A stretch of DNA of 64,000 nt. Origin: Trichoplax sp. H2. Lineage: Eukaryota > Placozoa > Uniplacotomia > Trichoplacea. The stretch lies in NCBI GenBank assembly GCA_003344405.1, contig NOWV01000273.1:1-64000 (forward strand), written 5' to 3'. The position numbers and the translations under genes were made by a program. Below the pieces are notes generated by a model. That model was not told the DNA's origin, did no database searches, and saw only the letters and a program-made list of their open reading frames with translations. This document shows, in pieces, positions 12,501-27,500 of the stretch. How positions within the stretch are numbered: the first letter of the stretch is position 1; each line of letters begins with the position of its first letter.

Positions 12501-15500
12501 AACCGTATTTATAGTTTGTTCATATTTTACTCATAGATGTTTACTTTTAAATGATCATAGTAATTCCATTTACCAGCAATGCAACAGAATTGCAAATGGC
12601 TTAGAAGATACTTTATTTACTTATTTTTGTTTAAATTTAAGTACATGTATAACAGTTCATTCACGGTGTTTGTCGTTTTTCAAAGCCGTTACTCTAACAT
12701 AACTTACTGCTTTAAATTATAAATTTTGTATGTGTAACGAAACTACAGTGTCTTCATGCTTCGTGAATATATGGCATTAGACGTTTGATTCGGTATATTC
12801 AGAAAGTAATCTTAAGTTTTCAACGTTTACACCGGATATACTTTAGCTATTCCAAGCTTTAAAAATCCCATAACCCCAAATTTGGTACCTATTAACCACA
12901 CAATGATCTTACAATGCCGTGGAAGTAGCCTACCACCTGTTACTGAAATATCTTGGTTAAGAAATAATACAATACTGACACAAAATAGATATTCTATTTC
13001 GCTTATACTTATTAATAATGGAACTGAATTTATTGGTCAGTTGAAATTAAATTCATCGATAGGAGAAGATGCTGGTAATTACTTATGTAATATTAGCAAT
13101 GGCTATATTTCCTCTACATCTCCAGAGATCACAGTGATGATTCAAGGTATTTAATGCACTTGTGATTATATCTTAATACTACTGTAGGAACATCTATTTT
13201 ACACAAAGGTGCTACTAACATTATGCGTATTCTAATTTATCATTTATATACTAATCGTATTTGGGTAGAATCGCCATGGTCTATACGACAACCACATATA
13301 TCGAACGTAACAGCTACAAATATGACAGTGTCATGGTTACCGCCTGCATTTGATGGATTTTCTCCAATAACAAACTATACAGTTCGACTTTATAATCATT
13401 TAAACATAACATTAAACAGTACTTGCTTGTCAAGTTTAAGCAATAATGACTGCATAATTACTAGTACCGGCACCTTAACAATTTTTTACCATCTTGCACC
13501 ATATACTACTTATTTCTTGCAAATATGGGCTAGAAATGCCATTGGAGCTAGCGGAAAAGAAGTTTTATCAGTCAGGACAGATGAATCAGGTAATTGTGTT
13601 TAATGAGGCGCTGGAATTATTTTGAACGGATTATTAAGCAATAAGATGTAATGATAAACCGAAATTTAAAATCATTTATACGTGAGTTGGCGCATATTAT
13701 GTGATTAGCTGATATGGATCTTTTTATATATAATTTTAAAAGCTGCTTATATTATTCCATAGCTCCTGCAAGCTCTGTTAGAAATCCGTATGCTCTAGGC
13801 TATAATTCCACGTCTATTAAAATAGTGTGGCAACCGCCAAACATTCAAAATGGTATTCTTGCCTATCGTGTGTATCAATGGATTTCTAATTCTTCAACAA
13901 ATGGGACAATCGATAACTCGACCTTAATATACGATGGACTTGAAACGGAAATTTACTCGATAAACCTACATGAATCTCATACTTACTTCTACCAAATCAT
14001 ACCATATAACATAAAGTATGGCTATAACGGTATAGCTAGTGACATTATTAATGCTACAAGCCATGAAGACGGTAACTCGATAATCCATCTATTCTAACTA
14101 TATTAATACAATTAGTTATCCCTTTTCTGCAGGAAATCGTTATGCCTAGACATATTTTTAATTCGTTATTGTGGTGAATAATCTTAACTAACAAAAATAA
14201 AGTGTAATAAATTTTAACATTAAAGATTACGCCTCTTTAGAATATAGCAGATTATATATAAATTTAATTAGTAACTTAAAATTAACCGCTACCGTGCGTA
14301 TTTATGTTTTAATATTTTTGTTTGAAAATTAAAAGCTCCGAGCTCATATCCACAAATGATCAGTGCCATTGCCTCGTCACCTGTAACAGCCGACATAACT
14401 TGGCAGCCACCCCCGATTCTCGATCGCAACGGTGTTATAATCATGTATAATATAAGCTATGATTCAACTCAATGGAACGAAAACGGCATTTTACAAGTTG
14501 ATGGCTCAATCACAACCGTGACTTTGCAGAACTTAATTCCGTTTACTACGTATAATGTTGCTCTTAGAGCTGCTACTATCGCAGGATTTGGGCCTGCAAG
14601 CCCTACTATTTCTTTTATAACTCAGCAATCAGGTTAGACCATTTGTTGTCATTAAAGAAGTGTTAGTATCAACTTTATCGTAATGTCATTGTTACCTTAA
14701 AATATTACCATTCTGAATATGTTTCATTACAGAGCCTAGCTCTTATCCACCCAATCTCAATGTAACCGCATGGACAGCCAATTCGATCTATGTTTCATGG
14801 CAGCCAATAATGCTACTTTACCGTAATGGTATTATAATCGCATACAATATTAGCTATAATTCTCTGCGATGGAATCATAGGGGTGTACTTCAAGTCAATG
14901 GTTCAACATTCTCAGCAGTATTACATAATCTGTTGCCCTATAGTGCATATAATGTGACAGTAAGTGCTGCTACTGTAGCTGGATTTGGACCGTATAGTCT
15001 GGAAATATCAGCTACAACTTATCAAGCAGGTAAAATGAAAGCAGCGAGTACATATATATTTGCATATATAGAGATTTTATGATTTTTGGTGGTTGTTATA
15101 CATACTGATATGTATTGTAACTAAATATCAATAGTACACGCTTGGCTACGGCTATACATACTCAAAATCTATAGTATTACGTTATTATTTGCAAACAGTA
15201 TTTACTGTAATATGCCGACTACTAAAGTATTATATAATGGAAAGTTTTTATTAAATTAATAAAATGTAACTCTGTGTTTATTAATTGTAGCTCCAAGTTC
15301 TTATCCACGAAATATCACTGTTATCGCATTGTCATCTACGTCCATTTATATTACATGGCAATCACTTAGATTTGTTGATCGCAACGGTATAATTACTTTC
15401 TATACCATATGTTACAATTCGACTCAATGGAATGATAATGGCGTTGTACAAGTTGGCAGTTCAACTACAAACGTTACTGTTGGAAATTTAATTCCGTTTA

Positions 15501-18500
15501 CTACGTATAATGTTACTCTTAAAGCTGCAACTGTTATTGGGTTTGGACCTGAGAGCCCAGTAACATCGTCTACAACTTATCAATCAGGTTAGACTCTTAA
15601 TGTAATCAATTAAGAGAATTTTAAAGTACAGTATAATGAAATATCTTTTAGTTGATGTTATTAAAGCTTATTACCATTTATATGCATAATGGTTATTTTA
15701 GCGCCGAGTTCTTATCCGCTCAATCTCAACGCAACTGCTTTGACGGCAAATTCCATCAACATATCATGGCAGCCAGTAATATTATTTAATCGCAATGGTG
15801 TTATTATAACCTATAATGTTAGTTATAATTCCTTACAATGGAATCACACAGGCATAATTCAAGTTAATGGAACAACCTTTAATACGATATTGTATGATTT
15901 AATACCTTATACCATATATAATGTGACAATCAATGCAGCGACAGCCGCTGGATTTGGACCGAATAGCCCATATACATCGACTATCACTTATCAAACCGGT
16001 AAACATTAAGTACTTCTAAAACCTTTGCCTCAATATCAAAAGAAACTTAGTAAAGCTGTTTATAAATTATTTTATTAGTAGATTTGTCGCTAAAAATTAA
16101 TTAATTATCGACTAATGATTGGGACTTAGAATTTAAGCTGTATAATTTCATCTCAGAATATAATTAAAATAACCTCTATCAATTGTTCAATTCTTCAGTA
16201 AAAATAGTGTTTGCTTATCTGTAATATTAACTATTATTCAGTATCGACGATTTAAAATACGCTAAACTTATAAGAATTGTTTGCATAAAACATAACTAAT
16301 AATTTATTTGATTGGTTTATAAATTGTAGCACCCAGTTCGTATCCTCAAAACATTAACTTTACTGCTGTATCGCCAACTTCGATTTATGTGGCATGGCAA
16401 CCGCTCAGAGTTTTTGATTGCAATGGCATTATAAATTCCTATAGCATAAATTATAATTCAACTAAATGGAATGATCATGCCACCATATACGTGGACAGTT
16501 CGATTATGAATATTACTATAAGAAATTTAATTCCGTTTACTAACTACAATGCTGTTCTCAAAGCTGCAACTATCGCAGGATACGGGCCTGCAAGTTCAAT
16601 AGAATCAGCTACGACATATCAAACAGGTAAAATATATCAAAACAAATCAAAAATTACTATACGAGCTAGAATACTACAGTACAAATAATTATTCTTAAAT
16701 CGTATCTATAGTCATAAGATTATCAACATTAATTTATGTGTTTTCAGTACCTAGTTCCTATCCTCCTAATCTCAATACAACGACACTAACCGCTAATTCG
16801 ATCAAGGTTTCATGGCATCCATTAATGCTGCACAATCAGAATGGCATTATTTTAACATATAATATTAGCTACAAATCCTTGCAGTGGAACCATACCGGTT
16901 CAATTCAAGTCAGTGATTCCGATTTATCAACAATAATACTGGAACTAATACCTTATACTACTTATAATGTAAGTGTAAAAGCGGCTACTATTGCAGGATT
17001 TGGGCCAAATAGTCCTGATGTATCGGTTGTGACCTATGAAGCGGGTAAGAATTAAATGTTTCATTTAATACTATGGCCTTTGATATCAGTACGTAAATCA
17101 AGGAAACTCAATTCTTGATATCGTTCGTAACTATGATAGATTTGATATTACAATTTGAATATAGAGTTACAAACAATGTTAAGGTAGCCATCGCATTTTA
17201 AAAATTTCGTACAATGGCCATATTAGATTGATATTATTTTAAAGTAATCTGAGTTCCCATTCAAGCTGTGTTTCTATAGGATGGCTTTTATTAATAAACT
17301 ATTAGCAGTGCGTTATAACGCAGATTTTATCAGATACCGTACTTAAATAACTAAGTTTCCCTTTACTAAATACCACTGTTTATATATTATTCGAATAACT
17401 TAAACGGTTATGTTTTGAATTAGATCACAAAGTTGAGTTTATTAATAAATTATACCATTTGTTACAGCACCACGCTCGTACCCACCCGATTTTACCATTT
17501 CGAATTTGTCGTCTACATCTATAAGTGTCAAATGGAAGCCATTATCTCCATTCGACAGAAATGGCATCATTACAGAATATAAAGTGGTTTATAATGCTAC
17601 ATCACGTCAAACTGATGGAGTTATTCGCGTTAATGATTTAATAACATCTGTAGTTATTCCAAGTTTGACACCGTATACAACGTATAAAATCACTGTATAC
17701 GCAGCTACAGCAATTGGATTTGGGCCAGGCAGTCCGTATGTAGTTGGAACCACGTTACAGTCAGGTAAAGATAAAGCATTAAAAGATTGTATAATAAAGC
17801 GAAAATAAGTAAAACAAATAGCATTACCAATGTCAAGCAATTTAGTTTATCTTGATCACGAAAGGAGATAAGTAGATATCATAAAACAATATTATACCGT
17901 GGAATAAATAAGACAGTAAAATAAAGAATGCAATAGAATAAGACGTTTAAATATTCACTTATCTATCACGAAATGAGATAAATGGATGACGGATCAATAG
18001 AGTTGCATGTATAGCTAGAATTTCAGCAAAAATCTACAATGCCATTTCTAGTGATTGTACCGTAGTTATAGAACCAAGTTTTCGATTATGCATATTATTC
18101 CTTAGACAGCAGTGATAAATATTTTCATAATTATGTATCTTATGTTACCAACAAGTTCTTTACTATTTAATTAGTTCCAAGATCATATCCACAAAATGAT
18201 AACACCATTTCGATATCGCCAACATCAATATACATTTCATGGCAACCACTTTCACCATACGATCGTAACGGAATCATTACCTCATATAGCATATACTTTA
18301 ATTCTACTCGATGGGATGATCATGGTTACCTGCAATTTAATAATTCAGTAACTTCAGCAACGCTGCAAAATTTGATTCCGTATACGACATATAAGATTAC
18401 CTTTAGAGCTAGCACAATCATTGGTTTTGGACCTAAGAGTCCTCCTTTGGTATCGACAACACATCAAGCAGGTTTGATTAATTATGCATATATATAATTA

Positions 18501-21500
18501 TTTACAGAATTGATTCAAAAATTTTAGGGTATTAAAATTATAATTTTTCTAAATACACTCATAGCTTATGCGGTTTTATATATTTAAAGTATAGATATCA
18601 TAAAATTTAGTTTCATAGATAACTTATAAATTTACTTTTCGATAATGATATCAAACAGTGCCTAGATCATATCCACCAAGTTTGAATTCATCAGCAATAT
18701 CAGCTGCAGAAATAAACATTTCATGGCAGCCATTACCCTTATTTGACCGAAACGGAGTTATAATCATGTATCAGCTTTACTATAATTCTACGCAGTGGAG
18801 TGATAGTGGTGTAGTTCACATCAATTCGTCACTTACTACCGCGATATTGAATGGCTTAATTCCTTATACCAAATACATAATCAGCATCAAAGCAGCAACA
18901 ATAGCTGGCTTTGGGACAGCAAGTCCGTCTACTTCATCTACAACACATCAATCAGGTTTGATCCATTCTAGCAAATACAATAAAGTTTTACGTATTATAA
19001 TTAGAAACTGTTCTGGCTTCTATAATAATTAATTATTTTGTTAAATGTCTGATTTTCTAACGGATGCTTTCTATTAATTCTAATTTTGGGAATATACTAC
19101 TGTACTCTAATTGAATTATAGTACCCAGATCCTATCCACAAAATATAATTTCACGAATAATTTCTGCGACTGTCATTGAACTTTCATGGCAACCACTAGC
19201 GCTTTTCAATCGCAATGGCGTAATCGTATCATATATGGTATATTACAATTCGACACAGTGGAATACAAATAAAGATTTCATGGTTAATAATTCCACGACT
19301 ACGGTAAAATTAACTCATTTAAGTCCATTTACGTCATATAATATCGGTATAAAAGCAGCAACAGCGATCGGCTTTGGCCCTGAAAGTCCTACACTATCGT
19401 CAACGACTTATCAAGCAGGTTTAAACTAAACTGATTTTAGCATGAAATATGATAGTCTTAATAAAATCATTAATCATTTCTAATTAGCTAAAGTAAATGA
19501 TTCCTGTCATGTTATAGCACCTCAATCCTACCCTCAGAATGTGAAAAGTTTAGCTGTATCTGCCTCATCTATTACCCTTTCCTGGCAGCCAGTTTTACTA
19601 AGTGATCGTAATGGCATTATTATTGCTTATAAGATTAGCTATAATTCTTCCCGGTGGAACGATTACGGCAACATTACAGTCAATGCTACAACAACATCAA
19701 AATTACTAATGAATTTATCACCGTTTACTGTTTACAATATTACCATGAAAGCGGCAACAATTATCGGATTAGGGCCAGAAAGTCCAGTCATATCTGTGAT
19801 AACACGCCAAGCAGGTGATGATAACGATGTCATTATAACCTATCCTTGTATTATATGATATGCCATGCTTATACTTGTGATCTATTTCTAAGTACTAAGT
19901 ATAATCATTTTACAAATTATCACTAAATATAGCACCTAGTGAAAGCCCTATGGTGCAATTAATTTCACTTGTTAGTAATAACAGTGTTAATATCCGATGG
20001 CAAGTACGTCAGCATTGTATAAGATGATTTAAGTAAATCCTATTTTGTACAGTACGATGTTTCTCGATCTATTTGTAATGCTATTTCATTACTTGCAATT
20101 AAGGTCATCTCTGAAAGATTTAGCAATGGAGTTATACTCGGTTATCACTTCATTCTTGATAATGCTAACAATAAATTTGTTAGCAATCTAACAGTCTACG
20201 AAAATCAGACGTTCTTGCTTGGTAACTCTAGAAATTATACCGTTTTCAACATGAAGTATTTTTCAAAATATAAGATATCCATACAAGCTTTTACAATAGC
20301 TGGTGTAAGTCCACGAAGTAACGAATATATCATCAATACTTTAGAATCAGGTATGTTTTAATCCATATTGTACTGTCTTTTAAATTACCTTGGTGTTATT
20401 CGTAATTTAAGTAATATAAATAACACACAATGTTACTAGAAAGCTTTATTTTCTACAAAATCGAGCTGAAGTCATTTTATTAGATCATAAATATACTACC
20501 GTATTCCGCGTAAATAATTCCTTGACATAATTCTACAGTACCTAGCGCCACACCAGTAGATATAAGAATATTACCTACCGCTCAGGGTGCCACCTCAGCT
20601 ATGGTTGTATGGAATGTACCTCCTATAAATGATCATAACGGCATCATTACCGGATATCGAATTAAATATAACCTATTAAAACAACCGATTGTTGACAATA
20701 TCATAATTGTTGGTAATATTACTCAGCATACATTGCAGTATTTACAACCTCAACAAAATTACTCCATACAATTGGCAGCATCGACTTCAGTTGGTTTCGG
20801 ACCTTATAGTAGATCGATTATATATGAAACACATAATGCTGGTAATAAGTTTACGTTGCAGCTATTCGCTAACTATCTCATGTGTCACTAATTACTGCAA
20901 TGATAAAATGATCTGTATTAATATGATGATCTTTTGATATTGCAGTTGCACCTAACGTCACCCAATCACCTCAGAGTATTTCTATTAAAGCTGGAGCTAC
21001 TTTAACTCTAGAATGTACAGCAACAGGTGATCCTATTCCGAGTGTTAAATGGATGAAAGATGGCGAACTTACTAGTTCGGCATATAACATGTTAATTAGT
21101 CCTGGCTATGGGAAATTAATTATCATAGATGTTAATACTGGAGATAATGGATCGCATTGGTGTCAGTTTACGAACGTTATAGGGTCCATATCATCAGCTA
21201 TGGCAGTTATATCTGTTAAAGGTTAGATTTTTGATATGATATGACGCTAATGATACACAGATAATAATTAATTATACGTGCTTGCATACTATAGAAGGCT
21301 TGACTAATAAATATTTTTAAAGATAAAAATACGACAGATTTTTGTTTGGGTGAAGTAACAAATGATATGCGATGGCCAAAAACATATCGTGGAAAAACGG
21401 CATTAGTTTCTTGTCCTTCTTCAATTCAGGGTAATCTAAATAGACAACTATCTGGGCCATTAATATCTTTAAGCCTATCTCACATCTAACTCTACTGTCG

Positions 21501-24500
21501 AATTAAACTTAGATATTAAAGATAGATACCTATACGGTCATAAGTTAACAGAAAAGTATATTATTTACTTTGATAAGAAATTGACCGTCATATCTTTGTG
21601 GGATAGGTAATGCTTCACGTTTATGCAGTATTAGAAGCGGTAGCTTGCCAATTTGGGAATCAATCGACACTACAGGATGTAAATCACCAACTTTTGCTGC
21701 CATGACTAGTTTGGTAATAACCAATGAAAAAGCTACAATTTTAAACACATAGACTAGCGGCTAAGTTACGGCTTTATATTTGCAAGTATACATTTAGTAG
21801 AGTAGAAACTATAGTAATTACAATAATACTGTAAAGTATTAGTCTAAAATTCTTTTAAAAGCTGTAAACATACTATAATTTTGTAATTGTTCTCTAGGCT
21901 AACAGATTGAACATAAGTGGACCAAGCGTTTCAGATGAGGTCATAAATGAGTTGGATACTGCTACGGCAAACAAAACGTTGTATGGAGGCGATATTGTCC
22001 AAACACTAGAAATAATGACTAAAATTAATCAGGTTTCGAAAATAGTGAACACCACCACACTTACTGTAAGTTCATAAGTACGATGCTTTACGTTTATCAT
22101 AATTTAGCTAAATCCTTGTAGGCCATAATTACAATTACTAAGATCATTTGTTTCTTTAAATTGGTGCTATTAGCGTTATGTTCATAATTCATATCTTATA
22201 CTATATAGAAATTCATGAAGGTACAAAGCAATCTTCTAAACTTACGAAATAAATTAGCATGGAAATATGAAAACAAGGTAGGCATGACTAGAAATAAATT
22301 ATGGTTTAAATACTTGTAGAAAATTTTTATTTTAAAGCATTAGCTTTTATTTATGTATTGCTATACAGTATTCGTGCTTTATACAGATATAGCAATCAAA
22401 TAGCATTAAAGCAATATATTCATTGTTTACAGTTTTGTCGAGATGCAAGTAACAATAAAATTCCAATCATGGACACTTTAGAAGATTTTGCAAGCAAATT
22501 AAATAGCATTCCAGACAATGAAACATTTACTACTACAAACGATAATATAGGTAATATACTCTTTCATATATTACCGACATTAAATGTTTTATTTTATAAA
22601 GAAGTTACAATCTATGAAATAGTTGATTAAAGAGTAAATTTGACAATATCTAAGCCAAATTATTTACTCTTCAGCGATCATTGTCAGGAATTTGAGTTTT
22701 TCTGCTGAAAGCGTAGGCAATCTTACCTATGTTGACGATGCCCATTTAGCAACTAACATTGAAATGAATATTCCAGGCCTAGCCGTTCAACATGATCAGT
22801 GTACGTAGATGTAATATTTAATACAAGTAGGAATCGTAAATTGTTTTAGTAATATCCGAGTCTTATTACTACTTATGTACCAATTTTATAGTTCAAAAAC
22901 TGGTGGTGGTAATATATAAAACTCTTGATGAAGTTATCCCATCAACCATGGAAGTTAATCGGTAATATATTAATAAATTGTCAAAATCTGAAGCATTACC
23001 GGTATTTTAATGAGCGGTCAACGTTGACATGACGTTTATACGAATATTATTTCGATTCAAGTGCTATCAGACTACAGTTCTACATCCATATGTTACCAGT
23101 ATATCTAATTTTATCGTTTTTAACGACATATCGTTGATAAATGGAACCAGTACTGGCACACACTCCGTTAATTCCCATATTATCTCTACCTCAATGTATC
23201 CAAAGATAAACAAAAATTTATATCAGCCGTTGAAGATTACCTTTATTAACAAAAATGTAGGTTTACTGATTATACTATTGTTAAACTTGGATGTGCTGCA
23301 ATAATTTGCCAATACCGAAATTTAAATCATTGTAGTATGTATTAAAGTCTTACTGAAATAGAAACCGTAATTTTGTTCTCTGTATAATGATAAAGCCCAA
23401 ATTATACATTACTTCATTTGAAGTAACCGCTATTTAATTTTTGATTCCAGTCGACATTATTAAGTAGCCAATCCAGTCAGCGACATTGTACATATTGGCA
23501 ACCTCAATCCGGGTAAGTTTTCAACGATTAATATTTTTGCGCCCAGTATTATTTATTCATTCTAACTACAGATAGGTTCATGATTTTCAAATTAATAAGT
23601 AAATTAAGGTGCTAAAGCGGCATAGTTGCGATGCAAATTAATTTTAAATCTCAAAATAAGTAAAAATTTTTCGCTATGTATGCTTGATTATTAATTGCAA
23701 TTTGCCTCTTTTAAGAAAGGATTTCAATGGAACGATAATACGTATTAATCAACTTACATTATTATTATTGTTAACAATAGTCATAGCGTCACTTTGAGGC
23801 ATAGAAACGAACTAATCATGATTAACTAGCCAATAATAGGTAGTTATTGATGCAAATATTTCTAATTATCGAAATTTAATTAACATTACAGTTACTGCAT
23901 GTGGGAAACAACAGGGTGCTGGATGGGTTTAGAATCCAATTTAACTCATACCGTCTGCTATTGCAATCATACGACTACTTTTGCGACTATCCTGTCTAAT
24001 GTCCCTGTGAGTCCTTATATTAACATAAATGTCTTCATATTTTTATTACATATAAGTTTATGTCTTGAAAAGCTTTTAAAGCTGTATAGCAGTTTACCTA
24101 ATGAACTACTATGATTAACAACAAAATTATATTGTAGAATTTATGTTTCATTACGTAAATAAAGTTCGACATGATATTTAGTGGTACTTTTATAATCAGA
24201 TATCCTTATATTCAACTACTAAATTACTTATGAATTGAAATTGATTCATATAAGATGCAAAATAATTGCTTAAAATTTCACTATTAAACTAAGGTAAAAT
24301 AATCTCGAACTGAATTACTATGCAATTGATAGTAAACTACTGTAAATGCCAATCTAATTAATTAAATACGGTATTGTTTGTAATTTAAATGTAGATTACT
24401 AAAATTAAATTGGAAACTACAACTTACATTGGCTGTGGCTTATCTAGCTTCTTTCTAGTATTGACCATCGCAATTCATGTTATTTATTGGAGGTATGTGA

Positions 24501-27500
24501 GTATTACTAAATCGAATATTTTACAATGGCTAAAATTATCATACGACTGCCATTTTCACCACTTTTATGTTATAACTAGTCATAGTTATATGAAATATTG
24601 TATTTGAGTTATACAAAGAATTTTAAGCGATGTTAAGTATCGTTCTTCTAATGCTGTAATTACTATATTTTAATTAAATTATCCAGAGAAAAAAACTTAT
24701 GGTTAGAGCGAATACTTCAGCTAGAAGCTAATTTTTCAAAATAAATGTTCATTTCTTTTATTCAATTAGGCAAACACATCAAATATTTAGCAGTATCAAC
24801 CTCAATATATTCATTTGTTTGCTCATTGCTAATCTTATTATCATCTTCGGATTAACGCGAACTGAATCGAAGGTTTGATATCACGTAACTAGGAATAAAA
24901 TCTCTTAACTGCTATTCTATTCAATACGTATGTATTTCATAATTAGTGGATTAAATCTCTTATATTACCAATCTTATACTCTATTTTACAATATATTTCA
25001 GTTACAATGTGTAATATTAGCCACCGTATTACACTATGTACTTTTGGCATCTTTTGCTTGGATGCTGTGTCAAACTTTCTACTTGTTTAAATCTGCAAGT
25101 AGAGCGTCAAATACAAATAAAGCCTGCAAATATTTCATATTATGTACCTTTGGTAAGTAGTATCTATATACAAATATACCATGCTAATTTTTTAATGTAA
25201 ACTGATTACTATATTAACGTTAAGAGAAGAAAAAATCTCAAAAATAATTTATTATTAATTTTTTACTATGGCCAGTGCATATGTATAATGAACTATAAAT
25301 ATTCGTTTTGGTTATATTTTAGTTTTAGCGATCGCTATTGCGGTTGTAACCGCTGCTGTTACAATCAATATAGCAGGAATTGATAATTACATACAAGATA
25401 ATTCGTAAGTTAAATTGCACATCGGTGCAAATAATGACATTGACGTATGTATTAGTTTCATTAGCTCTGCTTGTAGTTACTCTTACGTAATGTTAAGGGC
25501 TTAAATTCTTAATGGTTGACTAAGATTCATATTAATTAACTGTATTTTGTTTGACAATATCTATGACGATCAACAATTTATAGGTGCTGGCTGAGAACTA
25601 ATCCACCAATAATTTTGATATTCGTTATTTCTATAATGCTCATGATACTGGTAAGGATTAATTATGTTATAATGTAAGATCTTAATATAATTTCTTCATA
25701 AATATATGTGTAATATCTTATATTATTATACAGTATCGTATTCTATGCGACGCATTATCACACATTTCGTATCTGTTCATGATATGTTGACAATTTAGGA
25801 TTCTATACATATGAGCTTAATGTTTTAAATTACTGTATTGCAGATGTAGATTAGAATAGTGAATCTGTTCATACCATTAGTACTTAAGCACTAGTGATTG
25901 TAATCACTACCATGTCAATCAATTGATTATTTCACTGTTTAGTACAGTTGAAATGAAATTCCATATATGCTGCAATGTAGAAATTGATGTAATTATAATT
26001 ATTACATCAAAACGAATCTGCCATGATTTCTTCTAGACGCAATTTAGTGTATTTTGTAAATCTAACCTAGAGACTTATTCTGCGAAATATGAAATATACA
26101 GGGTGCTGCGATCACAATTTCGTTTGGGTATAAGAATTCAAGGAAACTGAGCATTATGAACAACTTTTTCCATGAGGATGAATATCATATCATTAAGAAG
26201 TATATGTTATGAAGTTGAAACTTAGCATATTATTAATACTCTACTTTGCCGAAAGACTATAATTAAAACTAATTTCAAAATTATAGACTATATTTGCCTG
26301 AAGCAACCGTTCTTCTGCTAATGCTTGCTATTTGCTGGACACTATTTGTGCTATTTATTGCCTTCAACAATACAATATTGCAGCATATTTTTGCAGCAGT
26401 GTGCGTTATAAAGGTATGGAAATTCTGTATTATCAATAGCTTGTAAAAAAAGTAGCTATCCACATCTTCCGATACAAGAGCAGTTTTGCTGTTAAATAAA
26501 TTAAAGATCGATTTATTTATTACAGTACGAAAATATGGAAATTTTTTTATTTCACCTAGGCATAATTAATATAAATGTAATTTTTTGATGAAATTGCTAA
26601 AAATAGAAATGTACATTGGTTATGACTTAATAATACTCACATACTTCATAAACGTTATATCTCACTAGGGACTTTATGTATTTACATTCTACGGATGCAT
26701 AAATATAATTTACCACGGTCTAAAAACGGTAAATGATCCTCTTATCAGCTTAGTAAATCACTGCAGTTTGTATTGTCTGAAGCTTACGGAAAATCTCATA
26801 ACTAAGGATATAATTGCACTAATACCTGTAGAATTTCTGTAAATAATTAATTTTAATATCTATTTTATAATATTTTACTAGATGTTTTTGTCAATATTGC
26901 GTTAAGCATTTTAATTTAAAAAAATCAACAGTAAATAACTTCAAAAAATAGAACATCGAAGATGAATTAATACATTTTATGTCATGGCGATAAAATAGGG
27001 AGAAATAAATTGGTGCAAGTCTAGATTACCATACCTTAAGAATGAGAATTCTACAACTCCAAATTTCGAAAGTAAGTACATTTTAGCAAAATTTTTTGTT
27101 AATGAGTAGCAGCATTTTAATTACTTTATATTTTACCTTATGTATCTGCTGTATACTAACAGTTTTATCGAAATAAGCATTTACAATTTATACTAAGCTA
27201 ACTTGCTAAGTTATTTTCAAAATATATTTTAAAGTTACATGTCATGTCTGCATAAGCTACGAGCATTATAATTATACATAGACACTAACCGGTAGTTTCG
27301 ATAACTTTAAATTCGAACGATTGTCATTTACTAAGGATCCTTATAGATTAACTGATAGCAATACTATATAGACAAACAGTATTAAGAATTTAATCTTATC
27401 TCTATATGCACACTGCACAGTGCCCAGTATAATCATAAGTGCTTTATTTTCTATTAAAAGCTTCTAAAAAAGAAGATAAAGCTTCTTCTAGCAGTGATCA

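Noticed and set aside
21431-21490. HRM continuation GNLNRQLSG past exon 23
   Set aside because: It ends in a stop without the remaining cysteines; the exon at 21607 supplies NASRLC and W..C in the right phase.
21545-21748. 67-residue minus frame
   Set aside because: Antisense to the HRM exon 21607-21713.
26102-26127. 26-bp micro-exon between TM5 and TM6
   Set aside because: It fits phase only if the 25651 donor is used; the 25674 donor joins TM5 to TM6 without any extra exon.
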